The notes under the pieces are model-generated. The model was not told the DNA's origin. It did not search any database and was given only the letters and a program-made list of their open reading frames with translations. A DNA stretch of 12,609 nucleotides from an uncultured Flavobacterium sp. (GTDB taxonomy: Bacteria > Bacteroidota > Bacteroidia > Flavobacteriales > Flavobacteriaceae), in assembly GCA_946886675.1 (NCBI GenBank), contig CAMPIZ010000018.1:1-12609 (forward strand), given 5' to 3'. The translations under genes and the position numbers were made by a program. Of this stretch, positions 8,063 through 12,609 are shown one piece after another (position 1 is the stretch's first letter; each line of letters starts with the position of its first letter).

Positions 8063-8534
8063 CTGTCCCTGCTCTATTAAGTTTATAAATGTTATAACGA
8101 AACAGGATTATAAAGATAAGAAGCTGTGAGAACATGATAGCGCTCATAACAGTAAGAAAAGGAATCCCATAAACAAATATATAACTTATGAGAATCAATA
8201 AATAGTTGATAATAGTAGCCCACGCCAGACTGGTAAGCCTTACTGATGCTACCATTTCATCCTCATATTTCTCTTTGGAAAATGCAAATATAATACCTGA
8301 AACAATTGTTAATACCACAAGTATTTCATCTGTAACAGAATCTTCTATCCAGCCAAATGTATTCCCTTTACCCAGCATTCCATAATCAGCCACTAAGGCA
8401 AACACTTTTGCCTTTATTTCAAAATGTGCAAACCCGACTAAAAAATAAAGAACAGTAAGAATAGTAAATGACAGTAAGAAGATAATTCCACTTACTTTTT
8501 TAAACTTATGTGCAAACAAATAATTGGTTTTCAT
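8052..8534 (-). CDS. Four-helix inner-membrane protein paired with an XRE regulator
   Basis: 160 residues with four predicted membrane helices, about 14-35, 69-86, 103-122 and 124-146. The loop between helices 1 and 2 contains GKGNTFGWIEDS and the loop between helices 2 and 3 is charged (SKEKYEDEMVASVRLTS, 86-102), probably cytoplasmic. No catalytic motif is visible and I cannot name the family with confidence. It resembles the uncharacterised membrane proteins commonly found beside short XRE regulators. It is the first gene of the unit and is followed with overlap by the regulator and then ogt. A possible role is to hold or modulate the regulator at the membrane. The ATG at 8534 follows the promoter and palindrome region directly. 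Confidence 0.75.
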   Translation of the reverse strand: MKTNYLFAHKFKKVSGIIFLLSFTILTVLYFLVGFAHFEIKAKVFALVADYGMLGKGNTFGWIEDSVTDEILVVLTIVSGIIFAFSKEKYEDEMVASVRLTSLAWATIINYLLILISYIFVYGIPFLTVMSAIMFSQLLIFIILFRYNIYKLNRAGTDEE

Positions 8535-8551
8535 AATATAAAATTTATCAG

Positions 8552-8566
8552 TTACATCAAATGTAA
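8552..8566. promoter_or_regulatory. Palindrome TTACAT-CAA-ATGTAA covering the -7 element (candidate operator)
   Basis: A perfect 6-bp inverted repeat around three bases, just upstream of the membrane-protein start. On the minus strand it contains TACATTTG, an exact TAnnTTTG -7 element. A protein bound here would block polymerase. The XRE regulator encoded in the same operon is the obvious candidate. Confidence 0.55.
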
Positions 8567-8588
8567 AAAATATTTTTCAATAAGTAAA
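8558..8588 (-). promoter_or_regulatory. Candidate Bacteroidota promoter for the membrane protein-XRE-ogt operon
   Basis: On the minus strand TTTA (8585-8588) is followed after exactly 19 bases by TACATTTG (8558-8565). The Bacteroidota consensus is TTTG, about 19 bases, TAnnTTTG, so only one -33 base differs. Transcription would start near 8550, giving a short leader of about 15-20 nt before the ATG at 8534. Confidence 0.6.
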
Positions 8589-8593
8589 GTTTA

Positions 8594-8610
8594 TTTTACA
8601 TTTTGTAAAA
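8594..8610. promoter_or_regulatory. Palindrome TTTTACA-TTT-TGTAAAA (candidate upstream operator)
   Basis: A perfect 7-bp inverted repeat around three bases, just upstream of the proposed -33 element. It shares the TTACA/TGTAA half-sites and 3-base spacer with the palindrome at 8552-8566. The two centres are 43 bp apart, close to four helical turns, as expected for cooperative binding by one dimeric regulator. Confidence 0.5.
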
Positions 8611-8611
8611 C

Positions 8612-8641
8612 AAAAAAGCCATCATTGCTGACGGCTTTTTT
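8612..8641 (-). terminator. Intrinsic terminator of the DUF1573 gene
   Basis: On the minus strand AAAAAAGCCGTCA (from 8641), loop GCAA, then TGATGGCTTTTTT. The 13-bp stem has one G:U wobble, which becomes an A-C mismatch on the plus strand, so it is tuned for minus-strand transcripts. It ends the DUF1573 transcript 21 nt past the stop and separates it from the next minus-strand promoter. Confidence 0.85.
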
Positions 8642-8662
8642 AATTGCTATGAAAAAAATTGC

Positions 8663-9106
8663 TTATTGCTTTACAGCGGGAGCAACAACTTTACCCTTAA
8701 TAGTAAGTACTTTAGCAACGTCGCTGTCGTTAGTAGTTACTTTTACAGTTTTTGTAAAGTTACCTGGTGAAGCAGCGTTGTAAGTAGCTGTTACTGTACC
8801 TGTTTCTCCCGGTTTGATAGGCGTTTTAGTATAGTTAGTAGCTGTACATCCGCAAGAAGGCTTTACATGAGTAATAAGAATAGTTTCTTTTGTAGTATTC
8901 TTAAAAGTAAATTCATGAGATACCGGCTTGCTTTTTTCGATATCACCAAAGTTATGTACGTCTTCTTTCCATGATACGGCAGAAGGATTCATGTTCTTAG
9001 CTTCTGCTACCGGAGCAGCCTTAGCTGTAGTTTGTGCCGTAGCGGCAGTACTTACAAAAAAGAAAGCGCCTACAGCAGCTAATAGTGAAAGTTTAAGTGA
9101 TTTCAT
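8663..9106 (-). CDS. Secreted DUF1573-domain protein
   Basis: 147 residues with a clear signal peptide: a Lys-containing start (MKSLK), a hydrophobic core (about 6-20) and an ATA cleavage site before Gln25. The mature protein would be about 123 residues in the periplasm or outside. The DUF1573 domain covers about 51-143, with HNFGDIEKSKPVSHEF at the front, the characteristic SCGCT (Cys85, Cys87) and the Gly/Pro pattern IKPGETGTVTATYN. It is an Ig-like beta-sandwich family common in Bacteroidota whose biochemical function is not established. It is a single-gene transcript with its own terminator, divergent from the histidine kinase, which suggests shared regulation. Ala-rich spacer residues 26-45 precede the domain. 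Confidence 0.88.
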   Translation of the reverse strand: MKSLKLSLLAAVGAFFFVSTAATAQTTAKAAPVAEAKNMNPSAVSWKEDVHNFGDIEKSKPVSHEFTFKNTTKETILITHVKPSCGCTATNYTKTPIKPGETGTVTATYNAASPGNFTKTVKVTTNDSDVAKVLTIKGKVVAPAVKQ

Positions 9107-9142
9107 AGTTATTATTTTTAATTTTGGTTAATACTATAATTC

Positions 9143-9165
9143 GTCTTTGTAACAAGACAAATATA
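9143..9165 (-). promoter_or_regulatory. Possible promoter and pseudo-palindrome for the DUF1573 gene
   Basis: On the minus strand TATATTTG (9158-9165) matches the -7 consensus TAnnTTTG exactly and would start transcription near 9151, about 45 nt before the ATG. No good TTTG lies at the expected -33 position. The predicted start falls inside the pseudo-palindrome GTCTTTGTAACAAGAC (9143-9158, 12 of 16 bases symmetric), a possible repressor site. Confidence 0.35.
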
Positions 9166-9211
9166 TTTACTAATATCAAGATATTTGTTAACCGGTTTCA
9201 AAGTCTTGTTA
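9150..9211. repeat. 9-bp inverted repeat in the divergent control region
   Basis: TAACAAGAC at 9150-9158 and its exact complement GTCTTGTTA at 9203-9211 are 53 bp apart centre to centre, about five helical turns. It lies between the DUF1573 gene and the histidine kinase gene. The arms flank the proposed DUF1573 promoter and overlap one of the TTGTTAA direct repeats. Confidence 0.5.
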
Positions 9212-9267
9212 ATAACATGTTAATGCATTGCACGAAAGCATTTTTTGCAGTAATATCGGTTCGTTAA
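9184..9267 (+). promoter_or_regulatory. Phased GTTAA direct repeats upstream of the two-component operon
   Basis: TTTGTTAA (9184), CTTGTTAA (9205), CATGTTAA (9216) and TTCGTTAA (9260) lie in the same orientation with spacings of 21, 11 and 44 bp. All are near multiples of a helical turn. OmpR-family regulators typically bind direct repeats about 10-11 bp apart, so autoregulation by the adjacent response regulator is a reasonable guess. The region is AT-rich, so chance cannot be excluded. Confidence 0.35.
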
Positions 9268-9280
9268 ATAGTATCCTGAA

Positions 9281-10561
9281 TTGAAAATCAATACCCTAAA
9301 TATAATTGTTTTTATAGGACTGGTAGCCATAGTAGGCGTACTCACCATGCAGCTGCTTATGCTTAACCAGGCCTATACTTTTGAAAAAAAAGAAATAGGC
9401 GAAAAAATACATTTTGCCCTGCAGGATGTGGTAGAAAAGATATATCGTGACAATAATAACGATTTGCCAGAAGCATCTCCTATTAAAAAGGTATCGGAAG
9501 ATTACTATGTGGTAAATGTAGACGATACTTTTGAAGCCGAAATATTGGAGTATTATCTTAACCTTGAGTTTCAGAAGGTGAAACTGGAAATGGATTATGA
9601 ATATGCCATGTATGACTGTGCATCAGATGAAATGGTATATGGCGAATATATTTCATCTGAAGGTACTGCCGAAAAAATAGAAAAGCTGAAATGCGAAAAT
9701 TGTTTTACCAAAAAAGAAGGGCTGGTTTATTATTTTGCCATCCGTTTTCCCGATCTTAAATACAATTATATCACTTCCCTGCAGCAATACTGGATATATA
9801 CCGGGGTACTATTCCTCGTGCTTGTAATATATGTATACTCTGTACTGTTGCTGCTTAAGCAGAAAAAATATACGGAACTGCAAAAAGATTTTATCAATAA
9901 CATGACGCATGAGTTTAAGACTCCTTTATCTTCTATACTCATAGCCTCAAATTATGCAGCGAAACAGGAAGAAATAGATAATAACCCAAAGCTTAATAAG
10001 TACCTGCAGATTATTATTGAGCAAAGCAATAAGCTAAACCACCATATTGAAAAGATACTTAACGTGGCAAAATCAGACGGTGCACACAGAAGTATAGAGA
10101 AGAGACCTTTTAATATTGTTGAGGCTCTTGAACTGGTTAAAGAAAATGCAAGGCTTAAATTCAGTCATGCGAATATTACATTAAACAGCTCAAAACAAAA
10201 CTTTACAGTTGAGGCAGATGAATTTCATTTTTACAACATTGCCTTTAATATTGTTGAAAATGCCATAAAATATGGCTCGGAAAGCCCAACAGTTGCCATA
10301 AGTGTTGAAGAAACAGCTAAAGGGATTGAGCTTAATTTTACCGACAACGGCCCCGGTATACCCGGAAGCCACATAGATTATGTTTTTGATCGCTTTTACC
10401 GGGTACCGCGTGAAAATAAGGATGAGGTAGAAGGGTTTGGCATAGGGTTATTTTATGTAAAAAAAATATGCGATTTGCATAAATGGAAGGTCAGCATAAA
10501 AAACAATCCGGATAAAGGTATAACTGTGACTATTGTTATTCCCAAAAAAAGCATGTTATGA
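9281..10561 (+). CDS. Membrane sensor histidine kinase
   Basis: Sensor of a two-component system, 426 residues. Helix 1 (about 8-28) and helix 2 (about 170-192) enclose a periplasmic sensor of about 140 residues with three cysteines (Cys113, Cys138, Cys141). The HisKA dimerisation helix has the phospho-acceptor His210 in NNMTHEFKTPLSS. The ATPase domain shows the N box NIVENAIKYG (Asn323, Asn327), G1 DNGPGIP (355-361), F box FDRFYR (369-374) and G2 GFGIGL (385-390). The start must be TTG at 9281: an in-frame TAG lies 12 nt upstream, no ATG or GTG falls between, and the next ATG (codon 23) would cut into the first helix. Its stop overlaps the response regulator start as ATGA. The signal is unknown. 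The pair resembles RprX/RprY of Bacteroidota, but I do not assign the name. Confidence 0.93.
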   Translation: MKINTLNIIVFIGLVAIVGVLTMQLLMLNQAYTFEKKEIGEKIHFALQDVVEKIYRDNNNDLPEASPIKKVSEDYYVVNVDDTFEAEILEYYLNLEFQKVKLEMDYEYAMYDCASDEMVYGEYISSEGTAEKIEKLKCENCFTKKEGLVYYFAIRFPDLKYNYITSLQQYWIYTGVLFLVLVIYVYSVLLLLKQKKYTELQKDFINNMTHEFKTPLSSILIASNYAAKQEEIDNNPKLNKYLQIIIEQSNKLNHHIEKILNVAKSDGAHRSIEKRPFNIVEALELVKENARLKFSHANITLNSSKQNFTVEADEFHFYNIAFNIVENAIKYGSESPTVAISVEETAKGIELNFTDNGPGIPGSHIDYVFDRFYRVPRENKDEVEGFGIGLFYVKKICDLHKWKVSIKNNPDKGITVTIVIPKKSML

Positions 10562-11241
10562 GCCGAAAGAAGATACTGTATGTAGAAGATGACAACACAC
10601 TGGCCTTTCTTACTGCCGACAATCTGGAGCAGCATTATGAGGTTGTACACTTTAGCAATGGTAAAGAGGCTTTTGAAGCCTTTAGGAAAAGCAGCTTTGA
10701 CCTTTGCGTGCTGGATATTATGCTGCCGGGTATGGATGGCTTTGATCTGGCTAAAGCCATAAGGGAAATGGATGTAGAGATCCCTATAATTTTCCTTTCG
10801 GCAAAAACACTTAAAGAAGACCGTATAAAAGGCCTGCGCCTGGGTGCCGACGATTATCTTATAAAGCCATACAGTATTGAGGAGCTTATACTAAAAATAG
10901 AAGTTTTCCTGCAGCGCAGCCAAAAACAGGCACATATAAAAAACACAACTTATACCATAGGGTCTTTTACATTTGACCCAAATAATTTTGCCCTTACAAA
11001 AGGGGATGAAACCACAATGCTTACCGAACGGGAATCAGCCTTACTAAAGCTTTTTATTGAGAATAAAAATGCTATCCTTAAACGCGAAATGATGCTTAAG
11101 GAACTGTGGGGCACCGACGATTATTTTATGGGTCGCAGCATGGATGTTTTTATATCACGCCTTCGCAAAATTTTTAAGGATGATGAAAGCATCCGTATAG
11201 AAAATATCCCGAGGATAGGCTTTAAACTGGTAGCTCCGTAA
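10558..11241 (+). CDS. OmpR-family response regulator (RprY-like)
   Basis: Cognate DNA-binding partner of the preceding kinase, 227 residues. The receiver domain (about 4-118) has the acidic pocket Glu10-Asp11-Asp12, phospho-acceptor Asp53 (VLDIMLPGMDG), Ser81 and Lys103 (KPY). The winged-helix effector domain (about 130-227) has LTERESALLKLFIENKN and a recognition helix in RSMDVFISRLRK, ending in GFKLVAP. FLSAKTLKEDRIKG and RSMDVFISRLRK recall RprY proteins of Bacteroidota, from memory. Its ATG shares bases with the kinase TGA, so the pair is translationally coupled. No intrinsic terminator is evident in the 44 nt before the converging cytochrome gene. Confidence 0.94.
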   Translation: MSRKKILYVEDDNTLAFLTADNLEQHYEVVHFSNGKEAFEAFRKSSFDLCVLDIMLPGMDGFDLAKAIREMDVEIPIIFLSAKTLKEDRIKGLRLGADDYLIKPYSIEELILKIEVFLQRSQKQAHIKNTTYTIGSFTFDPNNFALTKGDETTMLTERESALLKLFIENKNAILKREMMLKELWGTDDYFMGRSMDVFISRLRKIFKDDESIRIENIPRIGFKLVAP

Positions 11242-11285
11242 TTTAGTATATTACAGCCGGCAGCCTAAAGCAATTTACAGGTTTA

Positions 11286-11696
11286 TTACTTATCCAGATG
11301 GCTGTACATATAATCCTCAAGGGCTTTTAGCTCTTCATCTGTAAAGTGCTTAGTAATGTAAAAGTTGGTCTTCATTACTTCATATTGTGACGGGTCTACT
11401 ATAGGCTCTCCTTTACCTTTAAGAAAAGTAACCATATCCCCGTTCTTCTCTTTGTATATTTTTGCTATCTCCTTAATACTCGGACCTATAACCTTTTGGT
11501 CGGGCTTATGGCATGAAAAGCAGTTGCCTTTACCATCAAATATCTCTTTACCCAAAGCCGCCGAAGGATCATCGGGAATACCCGCAGCCTCCCTGCCTTC
11601 ATCATTTACATAATTCTCATAGGCTGCTTCCTTTTTTTCTTCTCCTTTACACGAAAACAGTGAAACAGCAAGCAATAGCAATAACAGTTTTTTCAT
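11286..11696 (-). CDS. Lipoprotein c-type cytochrome
   Basis: Single-heme electron carrier, 136 residues. The signal peptide ends in the lipobox LFSC with lipidated Cys16, so the protein is anchored to a membrane facing the periplasm or outside. Heme attaches at CFSCH (Cys59, Cys62, proximal His63). The distal ligand is probably Met108 in YEVMKTNF, as in class I cytochromes c. IGPSIKEIAKIY after the heme motif and DEELKALEDYMYS at the end are family-typical. A charged linker (CKGEEKKE) follows the lipid-bearing cysteine. It lies 36 nt after hemB on the same strand, a sensible pairing of heme synthesis with a heme protein, though the two may be transcribed separately. The redox partner is unknown. 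Confidence 0.92.
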   Translation of the reverse strand: MKKLLLLLLAVSLFSCKGEEKKEAAYENYVNDEGREAAGIPDDPSAALGKEIFDGKGNCFSCHKPDQKVIGPSIKEIAKIYKEKNGDMVTFLKGKGEPIVDPSQYEVMKTNFYITKHFTDEELKALEDYMYSHLDK

Positions 11697-11709
11697 TTGT
11701 ACAGAAAGC

Positions 11710-11725
11710 CCTGCCTATCGGCAGG
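11710..11725 (-). other. Short GC-rich hairpin between hemB and the cytochrome gene
   Basis: CCTGCC, loop of four bases, GGCAGG: a perfect 6-bp stem in the 36-nt gap after hemB. On the minus strand it is followed by GCTTTCTG rather than a true T-run, so full termination is doubtful. It may attenuate read-through or protect the upstream mRNA end. Confidence 0.45.
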
Positions 11726-11732
11726 ATATTAA

Positions 11733-12609
<877 letters not shown>

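Noticed and set aside
9119..9126. TAATTTTG, an exact -7 match on the plus strand, as promoter of the kinase operon
   Set aside because: The nearest -33-like TTTA is 23 bases away and inside the DUF1573 coding region, and AT-rich sequence gives such matches by chance. It is not strong enough to call.
11242..11285. Terminator between the response regulator and the converging cytochrome gene
   Set aside because: Only a short GCCGGC palindrome and a TTACAG direct repeat are present; there is no stable hairpin with a T-run.

Overview
This 12.6 kb window looks like ordinary chromosome of a Bacteroidota bacterium, most likely a Flavobacterium-like member of the Flavobacteriaceae. The evidence is AT-rich DNA with heavy use of ATA and AAA codons, start sites without Shine-Dalgarno sequences, promoter-like matches to the Bacteroidota -7 element TAnnTTTG, a Cys-anchored cytochrome c lipoprotein, and protein families typical of that group. 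I see no insertion sequence, integrase, phage gene, CRISPR array, tRNA or rRNA.

Layout. (1) 1-2169, plus strand: 3' part of a class A penicillin-binding protein (PBP1A type) closed by an intrinsic terminator. (2) 2203-3566, plus strand: the scoA-scoB pair for 3-oxoacid CoA-transferase, ending at a perfect 23-bp inverted repeat that serves as a terminator for both converging strands. (3) 8534 down to 3657, minus strand: a closely packed series in transcription order of a four-helix membrane protein, a 66-aa XRE regulator, O6-methylguanine-DNA methyltransferase (ogt), a serine hydrolase of the beta-lactamase/esterase family, a PolB-like 3'-5' exonuclease and a double ABC ATPase of the peptide-transport type. 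The first three genes overlap or lie within 8 nt. The last three overlap by ATGA or lie within 17 nt. An 83-nt gap separates the two halves. (4) 8663-9106, minus strand: a secreted DUF1573 protein with its own terminator. (5) 9281-11241, plus strand: a histidine kinase and OmpR-type response regulator sharing ATGA, transcribed divergently from the DUF1573 gene across a repeat-rich 174-nt region. (6) 12609 down to 11286, minus strand: hemB (5' end outside the window) followed by a lipoprotein c-type cytochrome.

Functional themes are cell-wall synthesis, ketone-body/branched-chain carbon metabolism, DNA repair, envelope signalling and heme/cytochrome supply. All six complete or partial transcription units are recognisable housekeeping or accessory functions. 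No gap exceeds 175 nt, so there is no long non-coding stretch.

I did not find a clearly new large system. The most interesting parts are small. The DNA-repair gene ogt sits behind an XRE/membrane-protein pair whose promoter is overlaid by two TTACA/TGTAA palindromes 43 bp apart. The Ogt C-terminus (QQSLF) resembles a sliding-clamp binding peptide. The region between the DUF1573 gene and the two-component system carries helically phased TTGTTAA repeats and a 9-bp inverted repeat.
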